NCBI GenBank assembly: GCA_938005615.1
Contig: CALLMV010000047.1
Span: 1-32,493 of the forward strand
Source of the DNA: an uncultured Verrucomicrobiae bacterium
GTDB lineage: Bacteria > Verrucomicrobiota > Verrucomicrobiia > JADLBR01 > CALLMV01
Direction: 5' to 3'
DNA length: 32,493 nucleotides
A program made the translations under genes and the position numbers. The notes under the pieces are model-generated. The model saw nothing but the letters and a program-made list of their open reading frames with translations. It was not told where the DNA came from and searched no databases. This document shows positions 23,002 through 32,122 of this stretch, one piece after another (positions within the stretch are counted from its first letter, which is position 1; each line of letters begins with the position of its first letter).

Positions 23002-23767
23002 GCTGGAACTTTGAGATATGATTAAGATGTTTCAACTCCCGAAACTTTAGTATCACCATACGTGCATTCATCAGTGCAATTTTTGCACCAGCATAGCCAT
23101 CTAAAAAACCCCCTCTTAGTATGAACCCCCGCAACCATCGCCAAAAAGCTCGAGTCATATACGCGAGGGCATTTACTTTTGTCCCTTTTTGATAAGCAGA
23201 GTAGGCCCACTGTTTCGCATAGCTTTGGATTTTTCTCTCAAAATCCTCGATATTCGAATAAGGATCATGAAAGAGTGGATTTTTAAGTTTAATCAGTTCG
23301 AGACTTTTTACATCCAAAACCGGGTGCGGTTCCTCTCCTACCCAAATTGCATTATTACGATGCACCAGTCTGGCAACCCAATCGTTGGCCCAGTCACCGT
23401 GTTTAACTAATCGACCGTTAAAGTAAGACAGCCGCCGGAAGACGCCAGCGCGTTTAACTAAATTATTTCTTACAAATTCAATAACTTCTTGTCCTGAAGA
23501 TGCTGTCAGCCATTCATCAGAGTCGAGAAATAAAAGCCAATCACTACTTGCGAGTGTTACTGCATAATTTCTTTGCGCTGCAAATCCCTCCCATTTGTTG
23601 ACAAAGACGCGAGCCCCAAATATAGCTGCTATTTCCCTGCTTGAATCGGTGCTACCACTATCTACGACTATTAATTCACATCCCTGCGGGATGCTTGAAA
23701 GACATTTTGCGAGAGTTCTCTCGGCATTGTGAGTTATAACGAGCACGCTTAAATAGCATTTGCTCAT
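22991..23767 (-). CDS. Family 2 glycosyltransferase (WaaE/KdtX-like)
   Basis: 258 residues. The GT-A fold begins LSVLVITHNAERTLAKCLSS, then IVVDSGSTDSSREIA, WEGFAAQRNYAV and the metal-binding DxD in LLFLDSDEWL (D82, D84). AQRNYA plus GEEPHPVL resembles the WaaE/KdtX subgroup, which adds glucose-like sugars to lipopolysaccharide cores and related glycans. The C-terminus is amphipathic and basic (FWRWLRGFILRGGFLDGYAGA) and may touch the membrane. It acts on the cytoplasmic face, probably adding a sugar of the exopolysaccharide repeat. It overlaps the polymerase gene by four bases (ATGA). Confidence 0.92.
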   Translation of the reverse strand: MSKCYLSVLVITHNAERTLAKCLSSIPQGCELIVVDSGSTDSSREIAAIFGARVFVNKWEGFAAQRNYAVTLASSDWLLFLDSDEWLTASSGQEVIEFVRNNLVKRAGVFRRLSYFNGRLVKHGDWANDWVARLVHRNNAIWVGEEPHPVLDVKSLELIKLKNPLFHDPYSNIEDFERKIQSYAKQWAYSAYQKGTKVNALAYMTRAFWRWLRGFILRGGFLDGYAGAKIALMNARMVILKFRELKHLNHISKFQHEN

Positions 23768-26700
23768 TTTAGAATCAAATCTTTAGCCAGGCGAGTTTCT
23801 TTTTCCAAATCGTTTTCCAATCTAGCAATACGTGCTCGGTAATAATCAAGTTCTCTGCTTTGTTCAAGCGACCAGCCCCTCTGAATAAAATTACTAAGAA
23901 AATCCGCAACCATAATACCCCTTTCTTTCAAAACCACCATATTGAGAAAATCTAAAATCTCATTTGGGGAAGCATTCTCAGTTCTCGCCAAAATATTAAG
24001 TCGCACTAGGTAACTATCCTCGCCTTGACCGGATTCACGAATACGCCGTAAGATTTCTGCTGTTCTTAGTCTTGCATCCTCTGCAGCTTTAGTACTTTCT
24101 AATGCCATACGCAAAATTTTAAGGGCTTGTTCTTTATGCCCTTCTTGTGCAAGCATATCGACTACTTCAATTAACAATCTTGGCGTAAATAAGGAATCAG
24201 GATATCCAAGCTGCTCTCGAATTTGATTGAGCTTATCACTTTTTACAGAAACCGCGGCGAGATATCGGTATGCCCTAGCATCAAACACAGATTCTAAGTC
24301 AGGTGGAAATTTGTTAATAAAAAACTCTGGTCCTCTAATTTTTCTAAGTAATATTGCAGCATCTAATCTAGCATTTATTTGGGAATTTGGATCGTTAAAG
24401 ATCTCTTCAAGAATTGTAGCCTGTCGATTCAAGTCCATATTTCCTCTCTGAGCTAGCGCTCGAATTCTTTTTTCGCTATCTGGAGCTGCTTTGATAACCC
24501 AATCGAGGATGTCGGGTATAGATAATTTCGGTTCATAAACAAGATAGCGCTCTCTTGCACGCCAAAGCATCTTTTTTTGGCTTTCAGATAACAGATCGTA
24601 AAATTCATTTAACGCCTTAGGTCTATATATGCCCAAAATCACTAAGGCATCTCGATACATCATAAGCAAACCAGGATAAATCGAAACTGACTTTGCCATA
24701 TTAAGCGCACTATCGTATGTATTGTTGATTTTTTTTATATTGGTAATATTATTTTTTATAAATGTGTTTTTATTTGACATTTCACTTTTAGTCCAGCTTA
24801 TATGAAGCTCTCTTATTTCTATTTCTATCTCTTTATTCAACTTTAATGCTGTGTTTTTATCAAAATTTAATCGAAAGATATTTTCTAAAATCGCCCTGTT
24901 TCTTATATAATTGTTAATTTCTGCTAATTCTGGATACGGTAATATATAAATATTTTTTGTATTTGGAAAATTTTTATAATACGATAAGTCTATGCAATCT
25001 GAGGGCATTATAAGAGAACTGTTATTTAAAGATAACTTTTGTTTGGTGGTAATAAAGTCAACAAACTCCCAATTGATTGGTTTGTTAATTTTAAAAGCAT
25101 TTGAAAAGATATTATGTTCGATTTCCAAGTCATTTTCATTAAAATCAGTGTTAAGATCAATGTCGTTTGCTACTTTTGGGTAAATTGCTTTGCAATAAGC
25201 TAGCGTTTGCCATGAAATTGGTTCAGAGGGTTGTCGGCGTCTAAGTTGTTCTGCTACATAATACAGTTTTTGTATTTTGTCGATGTTGCTTCTTACAATA
25301 TCATTACCTCGGGTGTTTTCCCTGTAGACCAAAACCAGCATTCCTAATCTGTCGAACTCGTCGTATGATTGTTGTATATATTTTATGAGGCTTTCGTATC
25401 CATCATTATTTTGACTATTTCTAATCAAATTAACTGCTTTATCATACAGTATATTTAATTGTCTAATTTTAAGCCCCCAGATAAACGTAGCACCAAGTAA
25501 TAAAACGCTTAAAATTTTAAAAACATTATTACTCTTAAGATTTTTTAAGCCACTTTTTAAACTACTTTGTCCATGTAACATCCCTAATAACATAGAAAGT
25601 GATAAATTAATTGAATGGAATCTAAATAAAGTCTCAAACATACCATGTATAATTACTAGCGAGACGACTGCTAAACCAAGAGTAGCTGTTCTCCATGAAC
25701 GATTTTTTTGATTGATTGCAAGCCAAGCGTAAACTGTTAGCGCTCCTAGTATTGCTAAAAAGATGAGCAAACCCTGTTCGTAAAGAATTGTCATAAAACC
25801 ACTGTCGGCATGCTTGAATATCGCCTCATCTACTCTTACTGAGCCTGAGTTAAATCTGAACCTGAAGCAATTTACCCCAACACCAAATAACCAAAAATCA
25901 GGTATTTGTCTTAATACCTCACTCCATATTACTAATCTAAAGCCAGGATCATCTAGATCATTACTTGAAAAGTGTCTATTTAGTATATCAGGAATAAAAT
26001 ATGCTACAACAAAAGACAATATTAGCATAAAACTAAAAGGTAAAAGATGAAATTTCTTCTTGCTGTATTTAAGTCTTTTAAAGAGATAAAAAAATATCAG
26101 AATTGTTATCGAAAGTAGCAGGCTGAAAATTCCACCTCGTGAGCCATTGATTATTACTAGAGGAATAACTAATAAAAGTAATACAAGAGATATCGTTTTT
26201 TCTTTTATATCAATTTTTTTTTGGTTTTTTGTTAGCACAAATACAAGACACATCAAAACTGCTAAACTTAGTATGAAACCAAATGCATTTTCATTTGAAA
26301 ATCCACTTCGATTGATTGTACCATAAATCTCTGCTTGTAGTATTTTGTCGCAATACAGTCTGATAGACCCGTAAATTATTGTGCTTAGAATTATACCTAC
26401 TGTTAACAAAAATTTTCCTTTACTTACGAAACGGGAAATAGCACTTGATAAACAGAGTGTTATTCCAAATAATGACGTAAACAAAATTTGGTCTATTGTT
26501 GTAAACCATGAATTCTTAACTACAATATCAAAAGATTCCTGTGCTAGCTCTATTCGAAAATTGGCTGATTGTCTTAAAATCAAAAAACAAATGTATAACA
26601 GCAAAGAGTAAGATAGAGTTCTTTGTAGCCAGTCAAAGCGCCATAAATTTTTTCCGAAAAGTATTATTCCCCATGACGCCAATGTTGTTGATATTATATA

Positions 26701-26883
26701 AGGCAAAAATTTCCACCACCATTCGACTCCACCTCCTTCAAGATACCAGAAAACTAATTGAAAGCCCAATAAAAAGGAAAAAATTTTTTGGGGATCTTTT
26801 AAGTCTTTTATCTGTATTTCTGTATATCTTTTTTCGGCGTATAGTTCTTTCTGTTTGATAAGATCGCTCTTAGAATAATTCAC
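23764..26883 (-). CDS. Wzy/O-antigen ligase-type polymerase with a 570-residue soluble C-terminus
   Basis: 1039 residues, far above the usual 400-500 for Wzy or WaaL. Residues 33-472 hold about 12-14 membrane helices. Ligase/polymerase hallmarks are present: NGSRGG (246-251), the periplasmic loop with GFRLVIWSEVLRQIPDFWLFGVG (314-336), and FKHADSGFMTILYEQG (356-371), where arginines and a histidine act in glycan transfer. Residues 473-1039 are soluble and helical. The last 260 residues have TPR-like helix pairs such as EGHKEQALKILRMALE. The middle (about 560-760) is very rich in Asn, Ile and Lys. Base composition follows this: 24.7-26.9 kb is strikingly AT-rich, but the 3' end at 23.8-24.2 kb is near balanced. 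It probably polymerises lipid-linked repeat units in the periplasm. Confidence 0.87.
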   Translation of the reverse strand: MNYSKSDLIKQKELYAEKRYTEIQIKDLKDPQKIFSFLLGFQLVFWYLEGGGVEWWWKFLPYIISTTLASWGIILFGKNLWRFDWLQRTLSYSLLLYICFLILRQSANFRIELAQESFDIVVKNSWFTTIDQILFTSLFGITLCLSSAISRFVSKGKFLLTVGIILSTIIYGSIRLYCDKILQAEIYGTINRSGFSNENAFGFILSLAVLMCLVFVLTKNQKKIDIKEKTISLVLLLLVIPLVIINGSRGGIFSLLLSITILIFFYLFKRLKYSKKKFHLLPFSFMLILSFVVAYFIPDILNRHFSSNDLDDPGFRLVIWSEVLRQIPDFWLFGVGVNCFRFRFNSGSVRVDEAIFKHADSGFMTILYEQGLLIFLAILGALTVYAWLAINQKNRSWRTATLGLAVVSLVIIHGMFETLFRFHSINLSLSMLLGMLHGQSSLKSGLKNLKSNNVFKILSVLLLGATFIWGLKIRQLNILYDKAVNLIRNSQNNDGYESLIKYIQQSYDEFDRLGMLVLVYRENTRGNDIVRSNIDKIQKLYYVAEQLRRRQPSEPISWQTLAYCKAIYPKVANDIDLNTDFNENDLEIEHNIFSNAFKINKPINWEFVDFITTKQKLSLNNSSLIMPSDCIDLSYYKNFPNTKNIYILPYPELAEINNYIRNRAILENIFRLNFDKNTALKLNKEIEIEIRELHISWTKSEMSNKNTFIKNNITNIKKINNTYDSALNMAKSVSIYPGLLMMYRDALVILGIYRPKALNEFYDLLSESQKKMLWRARERYLVYEPKLSIPDILDWVIKAAPDSEKRIRALAQRGNMDLNRQATILEEIFNDPNSQINARLDAAILLRKIRGPEFFINKFPPDLESVFDARAYRYLAAVSVKSDKLNQIREQLGYPDSLFTPRLLIEVVDMLAQEGHKEQALKILRMALESTKAAEDARLRTAEILRRIRESGQGEDSYLVRLNILARTENASPNEILDFLNMVVLKERGIMVADFLSNFIQRGWSLEQSRELDYYRARIARLENDLEKETRLAKDLILK

Positions 26884-29177
26884 ATTTCTAGATGATTAAC
26901 ATAAGTTTTGTGTTTTTGTTTATTTTTTAACTTTTTTTCAGAACTAGTCTTTGGGCTGTATAGATCTCTTTCTTTTTCTTGAACAAATACGTCTTCTGCG
27001 TCTAGCTCATTTGCGTAAGAGTAGCCACTATCTTGATATCTGTAGTATCCATAACTAGGGTAGTAACCTCTTTGTAAGTCGAGAGCATTTAGAATTGCAC
27101 CAATTGGATGCTTTGCCCTCTTATTTAAAATACTTACAGCAACCTGTGCAAGTCGTAGTGGCGTGGATTCAGATCTAATTACTAGTATTGTTGCATCACT
27201 CAGCGGCGCTACCACAATAGCGTCGCTAACCGCAACAAGCGGAGGACAATCTACTATTATCCAGTCATAATGTTGCCTAACTTCAATCATTAGACTTCTC
27301 ATTTCGGATGTATGAAGTAATCTCGAAGGATCAAGTGGTGACTGTCCGCTTGGTAAGAAGTGAAGGTTATCATAACCTGTATTTTTAATTTGCGTTCGCC
27401 AATCTTTTAGCCCCTGTAAAACTTCACTTAGTCCAGTTTCGTTTGCTATTCCTAGAGGCTTATGAAGACTAGGGCGCCTTAAGTCGGCACCTATTAATAA
27501 AACTGTACCTCCGCCTTGACTCATTGCTAAAGCTAAATTAATAGATATGAAACTTTTACCATCATTTGGTTGAGGGCTTGTTATTTGCAAAACTTGCATT
27601 GGCGTTCGTGACCTTAGTTGTATGAGCACTGAACGAAGTGTACGGAAGCTTTCTGCAAATCCAAATATGTCTGGATTTTTTGTAAATATCCCTTTTTCTG
27701 GTTTTCTTACAGGTATTGTTAATTTAGGCACAACACCAAGTAAATCAAGACCCAGCTCAGCCTCTACTTGTTCAGGTGAGCTTACTTTATTAAGAACTCT
27801 ATCTATAAGCAAAACTAGTCCACAACCAATGATAAGACTTACGATACTTGCCCCTATCAGCACTTGCATTTTTTTTGGTCTTACTGGTTTTGTTCCGACC
27901 TCAGCAGGTATCCAAATGCTAACAAGATCTTGCGCCGTATCAACGCCGACTGTTATTTTTTCTAGTTCTGCAGCCATATTGTTATAAAGGCCCCTTAATC
28001 TTTCCACCTCTTTAATTAATCGATCATGTTCAGATCTTCTTTGTGCTTGATCTATGGTTTCTACCGTTAGTTTTTGTTTTTGTTCTTCAAAAACATTTTT
28101 TTGTCTTCTTAGTTCTTCAATACGTTGATTGAATTCTAACTCAGAGTTTTCTGTTGCTTGCTGAAGCCTTTTGGAAGCAAGCCGAAATTGTTCTTGTTTA
28201 TCTCTTATTACAGGATGTCTATCCTTGAACCACTTTTTAAGATTTTGTAACTCTGTATCTATTCTATCAAACTCGCTTTTTGCGTTGATCCATTCAGTTG
28301 CTGCAATTGTCTTTTCAATTTCTTTTATATCATAGTCACCTCCAGAAAACCTGAATTGTTCCACTGTCGAGCGTGCAGAGGTTGACTTGTAAAAAAACTC
28401 TTTCAGCTCTTCTAACAGCTTGATTTGTGTATCAATTTCTTTGATTTTTTTATCTAGTTGGTTGCGTTGCTCCATTATGCTTTGTGTTTCGTCTTCAATA
28501 TAAATTTCCGGGTTTAATCTTCTGAACTCAAATAGACGATCCTCTGCTTGACGCAGCTCATCCATTTTGTTTACGAGCTCCCTAGTGTATTTATCTATTT
28601 CATTTCTGCTTACATCAGTAATTTCTTCTTTTTTGTATCTTATAAATTCGCTAAAGAGTGCATTTAAATACTCTTTGGCAAACTCTGGATTGTCACTTCT
28701 AACGTAGACCCTGTAAATATCTGAAACTCTGGGCATAATTACATCCAGCTCCCAAATTGGTTGTTTTTCATTAGGCTTAATTAAATGTTGAACTTGTCTA
28801 AAAGCTCTTGTGGTTGCTGGACCGCTTTGCAATTCTTCCCAAGTAGTAGCAAAAAAACGTGGGTTCATAACATCTACAGGATTACCCACAATATTTTGAA
28901 CCCTAGGTTTTACTTTAAGTGCTCCAAATGCCTGATAAACGTTTGGTTGATTACGAAGAAAAATTACCGTTCCTGATAGAGTTAAGATAAATATTAAAAC
29001 AACTATCCAAGCGCGTCTTGTTATTGCCCATTGCATTCTGCGGAAGTTATCCCAAAATGTGAACTGAGGTTTTTTTAGTTCAGCCTGTAAGTAATCCATG
29101 CTATCTGTTAATTGATAGGGTGGATTTGCTTGCTGTGAAAATCTGAGCTGTACAGCAGAGTTGTTTTGAAATTCCAT
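26880..29177 (-). CDS. Wzc-type chain-length determinant with bacterial tyrosine-kinase domain (Walker A' altered)
   Basis: 765 residues. Order: cytoplasmic N-terminus, membrane helix 1 (55-73), Wzz domain, long coiled coil (about 190-410), GNVR-like tail, membrane helix 2 (439-459), then a CpsD/CapB-type ATPase. In the kinase, Walker A is SPQPNDGKSF (534-543), Walker A' is LLIGADLRRP (560-569) and Walker B is IIVDCPP (640-646). Eight tyrosines lie in 705-721 (GYYPSYGYYRYQDSGYSY), the autophosphorylation cluster. Known proteins of this kind control polymer length and export by cycles of octamer assembly and tyrosine phosphorylation. The first Asp of the A' motif DxDxR is Gly563, which may affect magnesium binding. 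It is 42 bases after the Wza-like gene and overlaps the polymerase gene by four. Confidence 0.93.
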   Translation of the reverse strand: MEFQNNSAVQLRFSQQANPPYQLTDSMDYLQAELKKPQFTFWDNFRRMQWAITRRAWIVVLIFILTLSGTVIFLRNQPNVYQAFGALKVKPRVQNIVGNPVDVMNPRFFATTWEELQSGPATTRAFRQVQHLIKPNEKQPIWELDVIMPRVSDIYRVYVRSDNPEFAKEYLNALFSEFIRYKKEEITDVSRNEIDKYTRELVNKMDELRQAEDRLFEFRRLNPEIYIEDETQSIMEQRNQLDKKIKEIDTQIKLLEELKEFFYKSTSARSTVEQFRFSGGDYDIKEIEKTIAATEWINAKSEFDRIDTELQNLKKWFKDRHPVIRDKQEQFRLASKRLQQATENSELEFNQRIEELRRQKNVFEEQKQKLTVETIDQAQRRSEHDRLIKEVERLRGLYNNMAAELEKITVGVDTAQDLVSIWIPAEVGTKPVRPKKMQVLIGASIVSLIIGCGLVLLIDRVLNKVSSPEQVEAELGLDLLGVVPKLTIPVRKPEKGIFTKNPDIFGFAESFRTLRSVLIQLRSRTPMQVLQITSPQPNDGKSFISINLALAMSQGGGTVLLIGADLRRPSLHKPLGIANETGLSEVLQGLKDWRTQIKNTGYDNLHFLPSGQSPLDPSRLLHTSEMRSLMIEVRQHYDWIIVDCPPLVAVSDAIVVAPLSDATILVIRSESTPLRLAQVAVSILNKRAKHPIGAILNALDLQRGYYPSYGYYRYQDSGYSYANELDAEDVFVQEKERDLYSPKTSSEKKLKNKQKHKTYVNHLEM

Positions 29178-29219
29178 GATAAAAAATATTTGGTGAAATT
29201 ACTTTGTCAATTCACTGTT

Positions 29220-29900
29220 TTAAAGTCCTGGTATCAGGCTTATTGGTCTAACAAAAATTTCATCACCGTGCTGCACTTCAATGTTGCCTTGCCCTGTTTG
29301 TCTTATTTTTCTTACATCTAGCCTCATTACTTCAACGCTACCATCTGTTTTTTTTCTTCTTAATTCTACTCTTCTTTCATCTGCATATGTTGCAAATCCG
29401 CCGGCAGAAGCAATTGCCCCAGTTAACGTTAATCTTCTATCAGGTGGCAAATTAATTGTTCCAGGACTATTAACTTCTCCCATGACTTCAATGCTTCCTC
29501 CAAAGCTAACAAGTAACAATGATACTGTTGCGGTATTATAAAAATCCCTTTCTAGCGCTGTTTTTACAATTTTCTGTAGTTCGGAAGGTGTAATTCCTGT
29601 AGCTTTAAATGGAGGAAATGGAAATTCGGTACCTTTTGGTCCTTGCACAGGTATGTTAACTGTACCATCAGATTGCACTATTATTTCAACAGGCGTTACT
29701 TGAAGACCTGCGTAAGCATCTTCGCTGACCGAATAGGACAGCCTATCGCCTACTATTAGTTTTCTGTTCTGATTTGATTGTGGAATAGGTTGGATCTGTA
29801 CGTTCGATTGTGTAGGTCCGACCTGTGTAATTGACTCACTCCGTAAAACAAGAGTCAGTAAAACAACGAAAAAAAACTTATGTAAAAAATTCATGTGCAT
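29220..29900 (-). CDS. Wza-like polysaccharide export protein (Poly_export/SLBB), short and without lipobox
   Basis: About 226 residues from the ATG at 29900; a TTG at 29930 overlaps the preceding gene and an ATG at 29894 is also possible. The signal sequence is MNFLHKFFFVVLLTLVL, with no cysteine, so unlike Wza it is not a lipoprotein. The Poly_export domain follows: LIVGDRLSYSVSEDAY, IIVQSDGTVNIPVQG, and LQKIVKTALERDFYNTATVSLLL. One SLBB domain then follows: IEVMGEVNSPGTINLPPDRRLTLTGAIASAGGF, ending GDEIFVRP. The C-terminal amphipathic helix that Wza uses to pierce the outer membrane is absent. It probably forms the periplasmic part of the export channel and relies on a separate outer-membrane barrel, for which the next gene upstream is the obvious candidate. 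Confidence 0.92.
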   Translation of the reverse strand: MHMNFLHKFFFVVLLTLVLRSESITQVGPTQSNVQIQPIPQSNQNRKLIVGDRLSYSVSEDAYAGLQVTPVEIIVQSDGTVNIPVQGPKGTEFPFPPFKATGITPSELQKIVKTALERDFYNTATVSLLLVSFGGSIEVMGEVNSPGTINLPPDRRLTLTGAIASAGGFATYADERRVELRRKKTDGSVEVMRLDVRKIRQTGQGNIEVQHGDEIFVRPISLIPGL

Positions 29901-29926
29901 TTTGACGAATAAAATATGTAATTCGT

Positions 29927-31162
29927 TCAAAATGTTGCATTCACTCCCAAAGTGATAATATTGTTCTGATAGTCAGCAAAATTTGAGTCACTCCACCTGT
30001 ATTGGTATTTGCCTACAAGAGTGATGTGACGAGTGATTGCAAAAGATGCCCCGACGGTCAGAGAAAAGGTTTCTCCCTCGTTTGATCTAGTACTTGGTCC
30101 GTTGGATGTTTCGAAATTTACATAATCAAACATGAAATCTGCAGTAAAAAATCTTGAGAAACTATATTTTAAATTGTAAGTGATCGCCCATGTGTCCTGG
30201 TAATTAGAGAGATAACCTGGTTGCATCGATCTGCTGGCTGTAATGCTGTGATTTGCATTTCTGGCCAGTTCGTGCGCTAGGCCAGCGGTGAAAACAAAGT
30301 TTCCGTAGTCAGAGCTGTCTTTCACTCTGTTACCTTCAAATCTAAAACCCCTGCCTCTATCAAAGTTTGCTATCTGGTATCCAGCAGATGCAGTAGCTGT
30401 GAGATTTCTAGCTAAAACGAAGTTACCGTACAAACTACCTGTAAAGCTTGTAGCATCGTTTTTCTGATTTGTGAAGTAGTCTAGGTAAGTAACTGCTCCT
30501 TTCAGACCGATGATAACAGGCCTAGATATTCGAACTCCGATGTTTGCTTCTCCGGTGTGTGACATTAAGTCTAAAAACCTGTATTTTCTTTCTATGTGTA
30601 ATGCAAGGCCGTTAGTGTAAGATGCTCCGAGTACTATAGCATTGTAATCTGCGTCTAATGCAATTCTTGCTTTGTTGCTAAAAATTGTCACTCCTCCAAA
30701 GGCAAGTGGTGTGTTGCTTACAACTGGAACTCTCGAAAAACTAAATGTGTCTGAAAGCCTTAATATCCATCTGTCAGCCAATCGAAGCGACAGCTCAAAG
30801 TCATTGCCACCGTTAGGTAGTATTGATAGGTGATCTAGTTCGCAATAATTAAAATATTTTGTGTAACCAAAATCCATCGCTAATCTCAGTCGAAACTGTT
30901 TAGAAAACTGCCTTATTATACCGAGCTGCACTGCTGGTGTAATTATAAAATCTGACTTAGGGTTTCTGGCAGCTAACGTGATGTTGTCATTAAATGAAAA
31001 TTCTAATCCCACACCTGTAGATAGAAAAGTTTTTTCTCCTAGTCTGATATTATAAGAAGTAGGTACTGCTTCTGCTTTAGGCGCTGTAAACTCTTGCGAT
31101 TTTGATAGAAAAACTGAACCAAGAAAAAAAATCGTGCAGAGAGAAAATTTATTTGAATTCAT
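29927..31162 (-). CDS. Outer-membrane beta-barrel protein of the exopolysaccharide locus
   Basis: 411 residues. A signal peptide (MNSNKFSLCTIFFLGSVFLSKSQ) precedes a region made almost wholly of alternating hydrophobic/polar strands of 10-12 residues, for example FRLRLAMDFGYTKYF, NLTATASAGYQI, FFTADFMFDYVNF and ITLVGKYQYRW. The last residues are NIITLGVNATF; the terminal Phe is the outer-membrane insertion signal. About 16-20 strands can be counted. The pattern matches barrels placed beside Wza/Wzc genes in Verrucomicrobiota and in EpsL-type loci, thought to be export or anchoring partners (family link from memory). It ends where the Wza-like frame starts. Confidence 0.82.
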   Translation of the reverse strand: MNSNKFSLCTIFFLGSVFLSKSQEFTAPKAEAVPTSYNIRLGEKTFLSTGVGLEFSFNDNITLAARNPKSDFIITPAVQLGIIRQFSKQFRLRLAMDFGYTKYFNYCELDHLSILPNGGNDFELSLRLADRWILRLSDTFSFSRVPVVSNTPLAFGGVTIFSNKARIALDADYNAIVLGASYTNGLALHIERKYRFLDLMSHTGEANIGVRISRPVIIGLKGAVTYLDYFTNQKNDATSFTGSLYGNFVLARNLTATASAGYQIANFDRGRGFRFEGNRVKDSSDYGNFVFTAGLAHELARNANHSITASRSMQPGYLSNYQDTWAITYNLKYSFSRFFTADFMFDYVNFETSNGPSTRSNEGETFSLTVGASFAITRHITLVGKYQYRWSDSNFADYQNNIITLGVNATF

Positions 31163-31184
31163 AATTTACTATCATTGTCGTACT

Positions 31185-32117
31185 TTAATTGCTTACTGGT
31201 GGTGGGGTTTCTACTGGATCCCGCTTGATAGTATCATCATTTCCTCTTCTATATCTTAAGAACCCAGTGACACCTTGATGCGAAGCAGACCTATCAATTA
31301 TGCCATCCATGCTAGGCCTGACAAATCCCCACGGTATTGTAAAAACAACACCGTAGGATTGTGTGTGGTCAACTCGGCTCTCGCCTACGGATAAAGCAGC
31401 TCTGGCATTTCCACCTTGCCAAGCGTAGGCAAAACCGTTGGATTCAGGATCCTGATAGATTCTAATTTCGTTTACTGTTTCTCTGCCTGCATTTAGCGTG
31501 CGTTCTGAATGACTTGCGACGTCAGGACCACCTGCACGGTCCGGATGTGTAAAAGCATTGTTTTCTACGAACACTGTGTTTGGAAGTGGTTTACTGACTA
31601 TGAGAGAAGAGTAACCTACACCGATATTTTTTGCGATTGATTTAGGATCAAAAACACTTTTCGGAGGCAGAGGCTGCGGAACATCCTCAAGCGTCATAGC
31701 AACTGTCACGTGTCCAGATATATCAAATTCGAAATGCGGTCTCTCTGTGCCAGGTGGGTGTTTTATGTCAAGCAGAGTAACTCTTACTCCTTGAGGTTGT
31801 GGTTCGAGCCTATCCATCTGACTATATGTAGCGAGCTCAACTGTCCAAGTGTATTCGTTGTTTGCGTCCTGAATGTTGTAAAGCCTGGGAGATTCTGAAA
31901 CCTCAATTTCTGTTTGTTGTCCGTTTACAGGATTGGAGACGTAAGATTTCCACTCATAAACAACACCGTTAGCATCAAAAACAGGTTGTAGCTTCAGTCG
32001 CGGATCTTTGGGTCTTGGAGCTGGTGGTGTATCCCAATCGACTTCTCTAGTTATTGATTGCGAAGGGATAAGAGCAAGTGCCATTGCCACAAACAATGCT
32101 ACTATTAATCTTTTCAT
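31185..32117 (-). CDS. Secreted protein of unknown function, first complete gene of the exopolysaccharide operon
   Basis: 310 residues from the ATG at 32117, chosen because AAGGAGA precedes it and because it starts a clean signal peptide (MKRLIVALFVAMALALIPSQS). An upstream ATG at 32162 would add 15 polar residues. The mature protein begins with a proline-rich stretch (WDTPPAPRPKDPRLKL) and is mostly predicted strand, with motifs such as GVVYEWKSYVSNPVNGQQTE, TWTVELATYSQMDRL and GFAYAWQGGNARAALSVGE. It ends RDPVETPPPVSN. I do not recognise a family. It is 22 bases from the beta-barrel gene and surely co-transcribed with it, so a periplasmic or surface role tied to the polymer is likely. Confidence 0.75.
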   Translation of the reverse strand: MKRLIVALFVAMALALIPSQSITREVDWDTPPAPRPKDPRLKLQPVFDANGVVYEWKSYVSNPVNGQQTEIEVSESPRLYNIQDANNEYTWTVELATYSQMDRLEPQPQGVRVTLLDIKHPPGTERPHFEFDISGHVTVAMTLEDVPQPLPPKSVFDPKSIAKNIGVGYSSLIVSKPLPNTVFVENNAFTHPDRAGGPDVASHSERTLNAGRETVNEIRIYQDPESNGFAYAWQGGNARAALSVGESRVDHTQSYGVVFTIPWGFVRPSMDGIIDRSASHQGVTGFLRYRRGNDDTIKRDPVETPPPVSN

Positions 32118-32122
32118 TTTTA

